Assembly (NCBI GenBank): GCA_022821865.1
Contig: JAJECW010000016.1
Location: 1 to 64,000, forward strand
DNA from: Pseudomonadales bacterium
GTDB taxonomy: Bacteria > Pseudomonadota > Gammaproteobacteria > Pseudomonadales > Pseudohongiellaceae
DNA: 64,000 bases
Reading direction: 5' to 3'
In this document: one piece after another, positions 1 to 9,179 of the stretch
Layout of the letters: each line of letters opens with the position of its first letter
How positions within the stretch are numbered: position 1 is the stretch's first letter
Notes under the pieces: model-generated
Database searches by the model: none
The model's input: the letters and a program-made list of their open reading frames with translations, nothing else
Told to the model about the DNA's origin: nothing
Made by a program: the position numbers and the translations under genes

Positions 1-10
1 TGGATCATTA

Positions 11-162
11 GGGAAGCTCTGATTAAGTCAGAGCTTCCCCGCGGCACAGGGAAGTGCCGCCGAATTCGATGGCGTAAGCCATTGAATTCGGGAGCAAAAC
101 AAAACCACGCTTTTGTTTTGCGATAATGAAAAACTCCACGGATGGAGTTTTTCAGAGAATAC
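11..162. repeat. Five-hairpin intergenic repeat, family 1, copy 1
   Basis: About 150 bp made of five consecutive stem-loops: 11-22/28-39, 41-47/54-60, 61-73/78-90 (EcoRI-like GAATTC in each arm, loop GTAA), 94-104/111-121 (GCAAAACAAAA with its complement) and 128-138/143-153. It ends with AGAGAATAC. The same modules in the same order recur at 12938-13082 and 15048-15200, both in the opposite orientation. The last hairpin also occurs alone at 2066-2113. This copy sits directly before aceF, presumably between aceE and aceF. No transposase is present, so it looks like a non-autonomous or structural repeat. Confidence 0.9.
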
Positions 163-183
163 TTAGACAGGGGAGCGACAGCA

Positions 184-1857
184 TTGGCCACGGAAATCAT
201 CAAGGTGCCCGAACTCGGCGACGCGGGCGATGTGGAAGTCATCGAGATACCCGTCTCCCTGGGCCAGGAAGTGGCGGAGAACGATTCGCTGCTGGTGCTC
301 GAAAGCGACAAGGCCGCCATGGAAATCCCCGCCCCCCGGGCCGGCGTGGTCAAGAGCATCGTGGTCAATCTCGGTGACCAGGTCCGCACCGGCGCCGAAA
401 TCCTGACGCTCGAAGTCAGCGAGGAAGACGCCGGCGAGACAGCCGAAGCCGCTGCCGAATCTTCAGGGGATTCCACCGCCTCATCCGGGCCTGAAATGGC
501 AGAACCGGACTCCAGTGAAGCTGTCCGGGCGGCGGAACAGGATACGGAATCTGCGGCGGAAGCCGGCGCCGCCGGCAGCAAGGTCATCGAGGTCGCCATT
601 CCCGACATCGGCACCGAGGATGAGGTCGATGTCATTGAAATCCATGTGCGGCCGGGCGCCGCGGTTGCCGTGGACGAGCCCCTGCTCACCCTGGAATCCG
701 ACAAGGCCGCCATGGACGTGCCGTCGCCCCGGGCCGGTGTCGTCGATGCCCTGCTCGTGGAATTGGGCGCAAAAGTCAGAACCGGATCCCTCATCCTGCG
801 TTTGCAAGTCGAAGCGGAGGCGGCGACCGGCGTAATCGCGCCGGCGACCGAGCCAGAGTCAAAACCCGCGCCGTCAACGGCAATCGAACCGCAACCAACC
901 GCATCTGCGCCTTCCACCCAACCCCCGGCGGGCACTTCTCCGGTCGCTGGCAAAACCGCCGCATCCAATGTCTATGCCGGCCCCGCGGTGCGCAAGCTCG
1001 CCCGGGAGCTCGGCGTTAATCTGACCCGTATCGAAGGCAGCGGCGCCCGGGGCCGCATCGTCAAGGAAGATGTCCACGAATTCGTCAAGCGCAGCCTGGG
1101 CGAACCCGCAACAGGCGCCGTTCCCGCCGGCACAGTGCCCGATGTGGATTTCTCGCGTTTCGGCGAAATCGAACAGACGCCGCGTTCCAAACTCGCCAGG
1201 GTCACCGCCGCCAACATGCACAGGAGCTGGCTTGCCGTGCCGCATGTGGCGCAATTCGAGGAAGCCGACGTCACCGAGCTCGAGCGGTTCCGCGCCAACC
1301 TCAAGCCTGAAGCCGAACGCCGCGGCCTGAAACTTACCCCGTTGCCATTCCTGCTCAAGGCCTGCGCCCGCTGCCTGATCGAGTTTCCGCAGTTCAATGT
1401 TTCCCTGCATTCTTCCGGCGAATACGCCATCCGGAAGAAGTACGTCCATATCGGCGTGGCCGTTGCCACCGGGGCCGGGCTCGTGGTGCCCGTCATCCGC
1501 GATGTGGACCGCAAGAACGTCTGGCAACTCGCCGGGGAAGTCGCCAGCGCTTCCGCCAGGGCCCGGGACCGCAAACTCACGCCGGAAGACATGCAAGGCG
1601 CCTGCTTTACCATTTCCAGCCTCGGCGCCATCGGCGGCACGGGTTTCATCCCCATCGTCAACGCCCCGGAAGTAGCCATCCTCGGCGTCGCCCGCACCGC
1701 CGTCAAACCCGTATGGAACGGCGCTGAATTCACCCCCCGCACCATGCTCCCGCTCACCCTCACCTATGACCACAAGGCCGTCAACGGCGTGGACGGCGCC
1801 CGATTCACCACCCACCTCTCCACCCTCCTCACAGACATCAGAAACCTGTTGCTGTAG
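184..1857 (+). CDS. aceF: Pyruvate dehydrogenase E2, dihydrolipoyllysine-residue acetyltransferase
   Basis: E2 core of the pyruvate dehydrogenase complex; it transfers the acetyl group from lipoyl-lysine to CoA. Reading from a TTG at 184 gives 557 residues starting MATEIIKVPELG. An upstream ATG at 142 lies inside a repeat hairpin and would add 14 unrelated residues, so TTG is preferred; GGGGAG lies 8-13 nt before it. Two lipoyl domains carry ESDKAAM motifs (first lysine near residue 43), followed by Ala/Pro/Thr-rich linkers, an E3-binding domain (AVRKLARELGVNL) and the catalytic acetyltransferase domain. The active-site block reads DHKAVNG, so Asn stands where many E2 enzymes have Asp (HxxxDG). 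Asn is known in the Pseudomonas/Azotobacter group. aceE is expected just outside the window. Confidence 0.95.
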   Translation: MATEIIKVPELGDAGDVEVIEIPVSLGQEVAENDSLLVLESDKAAMEIPAPRAGVVKSIVVNLGDQVRTGAEILTLEVSEEDAGETAEAAAESSGDSTASSGPEMAEPDSSEAVRAAEQDTESAAEAGAAGSKVIEVAIPDIGTEDEVDVIEIHVRPGAAVAVDEPLLTLESDKAAMDVPSPRAGVVDALLVELGAKVRTGSLILRLQVEAEAATGVIAPATEPESKPAPSTAIEPQPTASAPSTQPPAGTSPVAGKTAASNVYAGPAVRKLARELGVNLTRIEGSGARGRIVKEDVHEFVKRSLGEPATGAVPAGTVPDVDFSRFGEIEQTPRSKLARVTAANMHRSWLAVPHVAQFEEADVTELERFRANLKPEAERRGLKLTPLPFLLKACARCLIEFPQFNVSLHSSGEYAIRKKYVHIGVAVATGAGLVVPVIRDVDRKNVWQLAGEVASASARARDRKLTPEDMQGACFTISSLGAIGGTGFIPIVNAPEVAILGVARTAVKPVWNGAEFTPRTMLPLTLTYDHKAVNGVDGARFTTHLSTLLTDIRNLLL

Positions 1858-1924
1858 TTCCCGGCGCCCGCTGCGTTGCCGCAGATACAGTGAATGCAAG
1901 CCAAGCCCGTATTGCCGTAAGCTG

Positions 1925-2023
1925 CTGTCGGTTTCGCATATCAGGCGGCATGCGAGGCAGGAAGCCGAGCCTGAGCCTACATGGACGTATTTACGGCGTC
2001 CGCCTGATATGCGAAACCGACAG
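1925..2023. repeat. Long palindrome with conserved core (copy B)
   Basis: Perfect 24-bp inverted arms at 1925-1948 and 2000-2023 enclose a 51-nt core starting CATGCGAGGCAGGAAGCCGA. The core matches, with few differences, the reverse complement of the core of the palindrome at 36931-37037. The arms of the two elements are unrelated except for the innermost GGCGG. It occupies most of the 300-bp gap between aceF and yajQ. Confidence 0.85.
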
Positions 2024-2065
2024 TGGCGAAGCTTTCGGAAAAACCAGTTCGCATCAATTTACTCT

Positions 2066-2113
2066 AGGTATTCTCTGAAAAACTCCACGGATGGAGTTTT
2101 TCAGAGAATACCT
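2066..2113. repeat. Perfect 22-bp-arm hairpin, solo module of family 1
   Basis: Arms 2066-2087 and 2092-2113 are exact complements around a 4-nt loop. The inner part equals hairpin 128-153 of the five-hairpin repeat, and the outer AGGTATTCTCTG equals the end of that repeat. It may be a short form or remnant. It lies 45 bp before yajQ. Confidence 0.8.
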
Positions 2114-2158
2114 GGTTTGCTAGACTTCCCGCCTGTAGCAACAACCCCGGAAGCACCC

Positions 2159-2644
2159 ATGCCTTCATTCGATATCGTTTCTGAAGTTGACATGCACGAA
2201 GTCGGCAATGCCCTCGACCAGGCCAACCGCGAAACCGGCAACCGCTTTGACTTCAAGGGAGTCAACGCCAGTTTCGCGCTCGCCGGCGAGGACGCCATCG
2301 AAGTCAGGGCCGAAGCCGAGTTCCAGATTCGCCAGATGCTCGACATCCTCCGCGGCAAGCTCGTCAAGCGCGGCGTGGACACCCGCAGCTTCAGCGAGGG
2401 CAGCGTTGAAATCAGCGGCAATGCCGCCAGCATGGCGCTGGCCATCCGCCAGGGAATCGAGTCCGATCTTGCCCGGGAAATCGTAAAACTCGTCAAACAC
2501 GCCAAACTCAAGGTGCAGGCATCGATCCAGGGCGGCCAGGTGCGGGTTTCGGGCAAAAAGCGCGATGATTTGCAGAGCGTGATCGCCCTGGTCAAGGAGG
2601 CAAAGCCCGACCTGCCCCTGCAATACGTCAATTTCAGAGACTGA
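2159..2644 (+). CDS. yajQ: YajQ family cyclic-di-GMP/nucleotide-binding protein
   Basis: 161 residues, the usual YajQ length, starting MPSFDIVSEVDMHEV. The family signature is clear: FDIVSE at the N-terminus, the RFDFKG block, and VQASIQG near the C-terminus. YajQ proteins have two ferredoxin-like folds; a Xanthomonas homologue binds c-di-GMP, and other members bind nucleotides or RNA, so the ligand here is inferred. A longer in-frame reading from 1766 runs through aceF and the palindromes and is rejected. The gene stands alone, 31 bp before the permease. Confidence 0.9.
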   Translation: MPSFDIVSEVDMHEVGNALDQANRETGNRFDFKGVNASFALAGEDAIEVRAEAEFQIRQMLDILRGKLVKRGVDTRSFSEGSVEISGNAASMALAIRQGIESDLAREIVKLVKHAKLKVQASIQGGQVRVSGKKRDDLQSVIALVKEAKPDLPLQYVNFRD

Positions 2645-2675
2645 TACCCCGTCGCCGGGGCGCGAAGGGAATGCC

Positions 2676-4031
2676 ATGCAGCCCCAGCCGGTAAACTTTC
2701 TCAAGTCGCTTTCCGACCGCCGCCTGCTGGCGGCCTTTCTCATCGGCATTTCCAGCGGCTTTCCCTGGGTGTTGCACGGTTCGGTGCTGACCCTGTGGAT
2801 GCAGGCGGAAGGGCTTTCCCGCAGCGCCATCGGCTATATCAGCATCGTCGCGACGATATACGCCTTCAACTGGGTCTGGGCGCCGCTCATCGACCAGTTC
2901 CGGATTCCCCTGCTGTACCGGCTGTTCGGACAGTACCGTTCCTGGATCCTGTTCTGCCAGGCCCTGCTGATCGTTTTCATGTGGCTGATCAGCGGCGCCG
3001 ACCCGGCCGACAATCTGCTGCTCGTTGGCCTGTACGCCCTGGGAATCTCCTCGGTTTCCGCGACCCAGGACGTGGCCATCGACGCCTACCGGGTCAAGCT
3101 GTTTTCCCGGGAAGAGATGGGCGAGAAGATCCCCTGGGCCTCGGCCCTGGCCGGGGCGGGATGGCAAACCGGATTCACCTTTCTCGGCGGCACCCTGGCG
3201 CTGCTGCTCGGCGGCGAAACTTTCGGTTTCAGTTGGCCCGAAGTGTACCGGCTGCTGATCGGGTTCATGCTGGCGCTGATGCTGATCGTCGCGCTGGCGC
3301 CGCCCACCCGGGAAGATCCGCAGCGGCAGCCCGCGAAGCAGGGCGGTCGGGCAGGGGGAATGCTGGGCCCGCCAGCCCGGTGGTTGCATGAAACCGCGGT
3401 GGTTCCCTTCGCCGAATTCTTCCAGCGCTGCGGCCTGCGGCTCGCCGCGGGGATCCTGTTGTTCCTGTTCAGTTTCCGCCTTGGCGAGGCCATGCTCGGG
3501 CGCATGTCGCTGGTGTTTTATGTGGAACTGGGATTCAGCAATGATGAAATCGCCCTGTACCGCAATCTTCTCGGGGGCGGGGCCACCATCTTGTTTTCCC
3601 TCATCGGCGCCTTCATCAATACCCGTTTTGGCATCATCCGGGGCATGCTTGTGGGCGGCATCGCCATGGCTTCGAGCAATCTGCTCTATGCCGCCATGGC
3701 GCAAGCCGGTCCCGAACCCTGGCTCTTCGTACTGACGTTGATCGTGGACAATTTCACCACGGCTTTCGCCACGGTTTGCGCGATCTCCTTCATTTCCTAT
3801 TTTGCCAGCCGCACCTATACCGGCACCCAGTTCGCCCTGATGACTTCGATTTCCAATTTCGGCCGCACCACCCTGGCGGCGGGCAGCGGCGCTATCGTCG
3901 ACGGCCTCGGTGGCAACTGGGCACTGTTCTTCGTGATGACCACCCTGATGGTGATTCCGGCGCTGCTGATCCTGCTGTGGATGTCCGGAATGCTTGAGAA
4001 TCACAGGATCGGCAAGGGCGCAAGCGCGTAG
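2676..4031 (+). CDS. ampG: AmpG-like MFS permease (muropeptide uptake)
   Basis: 451 residues with about 12-14 hydrophobic segments. The N-terminus SSGFPWVLHGSVLTLWM and the block SATQDVAIDAYRV match the AmpG family, inner-membrane carriers that import GlcNAc-anhydroMurNAc peptides for cell-wall recycling and feed beta-lactamase induction. Start ATG 2676 is preceded by AAGGGA. No ampD or ampR lies nearby, so function rests on family similarity. The last 9 codons overlap a repeat of family 3. Confidence 0.8.
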   Translation: MQPQPVNFLKSLSDRRLLAAFLIGISSGFPWVLHGSVLTLWMQAEGLSRSAIGYISIVATIYAFNWVWAPLIDQFRIPLLYRLFGQYRSWILFCQALLIVFMWLISGADPADNLLLVGLYALGISSVSATQDVAIDAYRVKLFSREEMGEKIPWASALAGAGWQTGFTFLGGTLALLLGGETFGFSWPEVYRLLIGFMLALMLIVALAPPTREDPQRQPAKQGGRAGGMLGPPARWLHETAVVPFAEFFQRCGLRLAAGILLFLFSFRLGEAMLGRMSLVFYVELGFSNDEIALYRNLLGGGATILFSLIGAFINTRFGIIRGMLVGGIAMASSNLLYAAMAQAGPEPWLFVLTLIVDNFTTAFATVCAISFISYFASRTYTGTQFALMTSISNFGRTTLAAGSGAIVDGLGGNWALFFVMTTLMVIPALLILLWMSGMLENHRIGKGASA

Positions 4032-4099
4032 CGAAGCGGAGTCGCGGAATCTCCCCGGAAGGCCGCTGCATGGGATGCCGCGACTGCGCGCAGGATGAA
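4023..4099. repeat. REP-like palindrome, family 3, copy 1 (degenerate)
   Basis: Contains GCGTAGCGAAGCGGAGTCGC, then GGAATC, and later CGCGACTGCGCGCAGGATGA. It resembles the better copies at 13945-14029, 54786-54867 and 60372-60455. It lies at the 3' end of the permease gene, between convergent genes, where it could also help end transcription. Confidence 0.7.
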
Positions 4100-4109
4100 G
4101 GGAGCTTTG

Positions 4110-4412
4110 CTACACTCGCCAAAGATGCCGCCGCGGAATACGATCATCCTCGAATGACACGCCTTCGGCTTCCAGCCGCCGCCGCTGCAATCGGCGGCGA
4201 CCGCTTCCGGCGGGAAAGGAAATTCGCCCGCGACTGTTGATTACCCGATGCCAGGGCAATCGGGTATCCGCGGGAAGCCGGCTCAACACATGGCCCACGA
4301 GGCGGGCGCGGCCGGGCAGGCCCGCGAATTCCGCAACCTGGCCATAGGTGGTGACGGATCCACTCGGAATCCGCGCCACGATATGCCATATTCTCTGCTG
4401 GTTGTCCGTCAT
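4110..4412 (-). CDS. Alkyltransferase-like protein (ATL, MGMT family)
   Basis: 100 residues, DNA-binding domain of the O6-alkylguanine-DNA alkyltransferase family: TYGQVAEFAGLPGRARLVG followed by LPWHRVINSRG. True alkyltransferases have PCHRV with a reactive Cys; here it is Trp (PWHRV), the hallmark of ATL proteins, which bind alkylated guanine and hand it to nucleotide excision repair instead of repairing it. Start ATG 4412 (MTDNQQRIW) is preferred over the upstream in-frame codon at 4433 because GGGAAACG precedes it and homologues start here. It is divergent from fxsA. Confidence 0.88.
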   Translation of the reverse strand: MTDNQQRIWHIVARIPSGSVTTYGQVAEFAGLPGRARLVGHVLSRLPADTRLPWHRVINSRGRISFPAGSGRRRLQRRRLEAEGVSFEDDRIPRRHLWRV

Positions 4413-4442
4413 CGTTTCCCGCTCCCGAAGCAAAGGTAGCCC

Positions 4443-4922
4443 GTGCGTTTTTTCCTGTTGCTGTTCATTCTGGTTCCGCTGGCGGAAATGCTGTTGCTGT
4501 TTGAAGTGGCGGATTATATCGGCGGCCTGTGGACTGTGGGGCTGGTGGTGCTGACCGCCGTGGCGGGAATCCGGATTCTCAAGCGCCAGGGCCTGCGGAC
4601 GCTGCTGCGGGCGCGGCAGCGCATGGAGTCCGGCGAATTGCCCGCCAGGGAAATCGTCGAGGGCATGCTCATCGCCGCTGCAGGCGCCATGCTGCTGACT
4701 CCGGGGTTCATCACCGATACCCTGGGCTTCATTTTTCTCACGCCCTTCCTCCGCGGCCCCGTCGCCGCCTGGCTGCTTTCCCGGGGTGTCTGGTCTGTGC
4801 GGATGAACAGCCCGGGTGGATTCGACCCGGGTCAGCGGCGGCGAAACGCCAATGTTTATGAAGGCGAGTATTCCCGCGGGAGCCCCGAAGGCAGTCGGCT
4901 CGACGACTCTCCCCAGGATTGA
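4443..4922 (+). CDS. fxsA: FxsA family membrane protein
   Basis: 159 residues starting at GTG 4443. It has N-terminal hydrophobic segments (residues about 2-20 and 25-43) and another pair around 75-115, with the [17 protein letters not shown] block typical of FxsA. E. coli FxsA suppresses phage T7 exclusion by F plasmid when overproduced; its normal role is unclear. Position just upstream of groES is the conserved arrangement in gammaproteobacteria. The tail after residue 125 is hydrophilic. Confidence 0.88.
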   Translation: MRFFLLLFILVPLAEMLLLFEVADYIGGLWTVGLVVLTAVAGIRILKRQGLRTLLRARQRMESGELPAREIVEGMLIAAAGAMLLTPGFITDTLGFIFLTPFLRGPVAAWLLSRGVWSVRMNSPGGFDPGQRRRNANVYEGEYSRGSPEGSRLDDSPQD

Positions 4923-4957
4923 AAATCCGGCCCGAAAACAAAAGCCGGCATTCCGCC

Positions 4958-4985
4958 CTTGAATTCCTGCGGGCTATCCCCATAA
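4958..4985 (+). promoter_or_regulatory. Sigma-32 type heat-shock promoter of groES-groEL
   Basis: CTTGAA at 4958-4963, a 14-nt spacer, then CCCCATAA at 4978-4985. This matches the sigma-32 consensus (CTTGAA, 13-15 nt, CCCCATnT) almost exactly. It lies 144 bp before the groES start. The htpG promoter at 54744-54771 has the same spacing. Confidence 0.85.
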
Positions 4986-5128
4986 ACGATTCCGGCAAGG
5001 GGTCAGCCCTGTTCCGGTCTTTCCGGTACGGGCTGGGCCCGAAACCGCCAGTAACCGAACCAGGCGAACCGCACCGGGTGGGGCCGGTCCGGTTCCACCA
5101 AACTTTCGCGAGATCAGGAGTTAGCAAA

Positions 5129-7107
<1,979 letters not shown>

Positions 7108-7135
7108 AAGCCGCCTGTTCAGTCCGAGCAAAACG

Positions 7136-7168
7136 AGCCCGGGTCGGCCCAAGCCGCCCGGGCTTTTT
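7136..7168 (+). terminator. Rho-independent terminator after groEL
   Basis: AGCCCGGG at 7136-7143 pairs exactly with CCCGGGCT at 7157-7164, followed by a run of T. It lies 28 bp after the groEL stop codon. Confidence 0.85.
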
Positions 7169-7229
7169 GTGATTCAGGAATAGAACAAAAATTGTCTACA
7201 GTTCTTCAAAACTGAAAAAACCTGAAGTT

Positions 7230-7607
7230 TTGGAAATCATTACCGATCAGGATGGATATGCGGGCAACCCCGCAGTCCTGAAAAGGATTTCACATGATTT
7301 ATCTCAATCCCCCGCGCATCCCAGGCCAAGTACCGATTCCCTTTGTCGTTCCGCCGCCTTTTTGTTGTTGGCCCTGCTGCCCCTGCTTCCCGTGGCCGCG
7401 CATGCCCAGGACGGGTCGGGAGGGCAGGGCGACCCGCCGGGGCAGCAACAGGACCCGGACAACCCCGGTGGTCCCGGCGATGATGATGACGACGGATCAA
7501 ACAATCCGGAGGAGGAGGAAGGCCCAGAACCCGTTTTCCTCACCGCGTCGGTCTCGCCCGCACGGGTCGCGATCGCCGGCGGCGTTGTCGGCGCTGGAGT
7601 TTCCTGA
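7230..7607 (+). CDS. Putative secreted Asp/Pro/Gly-rich protein, possibly frame-shifted
   Basis: The reading frame contains a convincing signal peptide (CRSAAFLLLALLPLLPVAAHA, cleavage after AHA), then a low-complexity stretch rich in G, D, P, Q and E, and a final hydrophobic glycine-containing segment. The only codon opening this frame with any length is a TTG at 7230. However, an ATG at 7294 in another frame has a good ribosome site (AAAGGA). The gene may therefore start at 7294 and have lost its frame by an indel near 7340. No family is recognised. A small nested hairpin (GCGGG/CCCGC inside CAGGA/TCCTG, 7248-7283) precedes the ATG. Confidence 0.35.
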   Translation: MEIITDQDGYAGNPAVLKRISHDLSQSPAHPRPSTDSLCRSAAFLLLALLPLLPVAAHAQDGSGGQGDPPGQQQDPDNPGGPGDDDDDGSNNPEEEEGPEPVFLTASVSPARVAIAGGVVGAGVS

Positions 7608-7705
7608 TCTGGTAGGATGGGTGTCCAGTTAGGCCACATAGGCCAACCGTCCAGGCAATGTGCTGTCCGTCCGGCTGCGGCTTGCGGCGTTCTTGGAGCC
7701 AGTGC

Positions 7706-8389
7706 CTATAAGATCTCGACTATCAGCAGAAAAACTGCCAGCAGCCCTACGCTGCAGTGGATAACTCCCTTGACGCTGGTCATCGGGCCGGTCTTGCCCT
7801 TGATGGCGTTGAATTCCAGCAGCGCCACGATCAACAGGGTCAAGACGATGGCGATCATGCTGGCGCTGCCTTCGGAGCGCAGGCTAAGGCGGCCGACGCC
7901 TTCGAATAGATGCGCCGAGGCGCCCATGAAAAAGAGCATCGGTAACGAGAAAAGCGTGTTGGTGCGCGATGCGAGGCCGGCCTTGCCCTGGGCCGTGGCG
8001 GCTTCGGGCAGTGGCTCGCCGCCGTCGAGAACCTGCCGGTTGGACGCGATCACGATGCGCTGGTTGGGCCAGATGATAAGCCACACGTTAAGGAACATGA
8101 TCGTGCCGAGAATCATGCCAAGCAGCAGGTAGTAGCCGACACCTCCCCGGCTGGCTTCAATGAAGTACGCCAGTCCCAGGCCCGACAGGAAAGTGAACAT
8201 CGCCCCCCAGCGGAACCACCACAGGGCTCTGGGCACGAGCTTGTCGATGGCGTTGGCCTTGGCGTCGCCCGCCTCCTTGAAGTATTCGGTTTGCACGAAA
8301 TTGAAGTAGTACAGCAGTCCGATCCAGGTTACACCCGCGAAGAAGTGTATCCAGCGAAACAGATAGTCGATCAGGTTGGCGAATTCCAT
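7706..8389 (-). CDS. PuuD-like membrane protein (urate oxidase N-terminal/DUF989 domain)
   Basis: 227 residues with several hydrophobic segments. The N-terminal RWIHFFAGVTWIGLLYYFNF and the later NVWLIIWPNQRIVIAS match the membrane domain of PuuD, described as a cytochrome c-coupled urate hydroxylase. The C-terminal cytochrome c domain of full PuuD is absent, so a urate activity cannot be assumed. Start ATG 8389 (MEFANLIDYLF) is preceded by GGAGGGA. It is the last gene of the LeuC/LeuD-like run, 85 bp after the previous stop codon. Confidence 0.65.
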   Translation of the reverse strand: MEFANLIDYLFRWIHFFAGVTWIGLLYYFNFVQTEYFKEAGDAKANAIDKLVPRALWWFRWGAMFTFLSGLGLAYFIEASRGGVGYYLLLGMILGTIMFLNVWLIIWPNQRIVIASNRQVLDGGEPLPEAATAQGKAGLASRTNTLFSLPMLFFMGASAHLFEGVGRLSLRSEGSASMIAIVLTLLIVALLEFNAIKGKTGPMTSVKGVIHCSVGLLAVFLLIVEIL

Positions 8390-8474
8390 GGATGATTCCC
8401 TCCAGTTGGCATTGTGGTCGGGTTGGTTTGGGAAATAGTAGCACCCCGCCGGTGAATCCGTCATTCCCCTTTCG

Positions 8475-9179
8475 TCATTCGGCGGGGGCGTTGCTGTCCT
8501 GGTTTTTCTGGCCATACAGCCAGGGGCTGCGGCTCCGGTCCCGGGCGCGGAATTCCCTGGCGCCGACGCGGTGCCGCATCTGTTCGTCGAGATCGTCCAT
8601 GCCGTGGAGCAACCGGGTTCGCAGCCAGGGGTGGGTTTCGAAGGGAATGGGCTCGCAGCCGGGACATTGAATGCGCTGTTCTTGCAAGTCGACGGTGAGT
8701 TCGGTTTCCGGTTGCTCCGCCAGCTTCTCACCGAGGGCGGCGATGGTTTCGATGGGCAGCGGCGCGAGCAAAACGCCGTGGCGCACGGCCCCGGAGACGA
8801 GGGCGGGGCCGAAGAACGGCGCGATGACGACGCGGACTTCCGCATCCAGCAGGGTTTGAAAGTGGATGTCCCCTGATTCGCCCAGGCCGAAACTGCATTC
8901 GGAGAGCAGAATGGTCGACGGATTTTCGGGAACGTCCCCGCCGGACTGAAGCAGATGCGGCCAGGGGGCGGCGAACAGGGCTTCCTGCGCCGCATCGCAA
9001 TCAGCCGCGGCATCGGGCAAGTCCCGGCGCCGCAGGATCGCGACCAGCCCGGAGTGCCGCGCCAGCCCGCTGGCCGGCGCCTGGACGAGTACCGCCGGAA
9101 TCGCTTCCGGATTGCTTCTGGTGGATTTACCTCTGGTAAATCCAGGGCCAGCTTTGCCGGTAGCTTTGGGCGAAGACAT
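8475..9179 (-). CDS. Degenerate LeuD-type aconitase swivel subunit (C)
   Basis: 234 residues. The segment VVIAPFFGPALVSGAVRHGVLL, the block LTVDLQEQ and DDLDEQMRH correspond to the isopropylmalate dehydratase small-subunit (swivel) fold, and the end SPWLYGQ resembles the WPWIYQR and QPWIYRS blocks near the ends of the two neighbours. The substrate-binding GSSR motif of LeuD is replaced (SFGLGESGD), and the N-terminal DNVDTD block is missing. It overlaps the preceding gene by 53 bp if ATG 9179 is correct; no closer alternative start was seen. It could be a non-catalytic partner or a decaying duplicate. Confidence 0.7.
   Translation of the reverse strand: MSSPKATGKAGPGFTRGKSTRSNPEAIPAVLVQAPASGLARHSGLVAILRRRDLPDAAADCDAAQEALFAAPWPHLLQSGGDVPENPSTILLSECSFGLGESGDIHFQTLLDAEVRVVIAPFFGPALVSGAVRHGVLLAPLPIETIAALGEKLAEQPETELTVDLQEQRIQCPGCEPIPFETHPWLRTRLLHGMDDLDEQMRHRVGAREFRARDRSRSPWLYGQKNQDSNAPAE

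Noticed and set aside
11..162. CRISPR array
   Set aside because: The repeated units are different hairpins in one element, not identical direct repeats with unique spacers, and no cas genes are present.
142..183. In-frame ATG upstream of aceF at 142
   Set aside because: It lies in a repeat hairpin; the added 14 residues have no counterpart in E2 proteins and TTG 184 has a better ribosome site.
7245..7290. Riboswitch before the putative secreted protein
   Set aside because: The nested hairpin does not match any riboswitch consensus that I can recognise; too short to claim.
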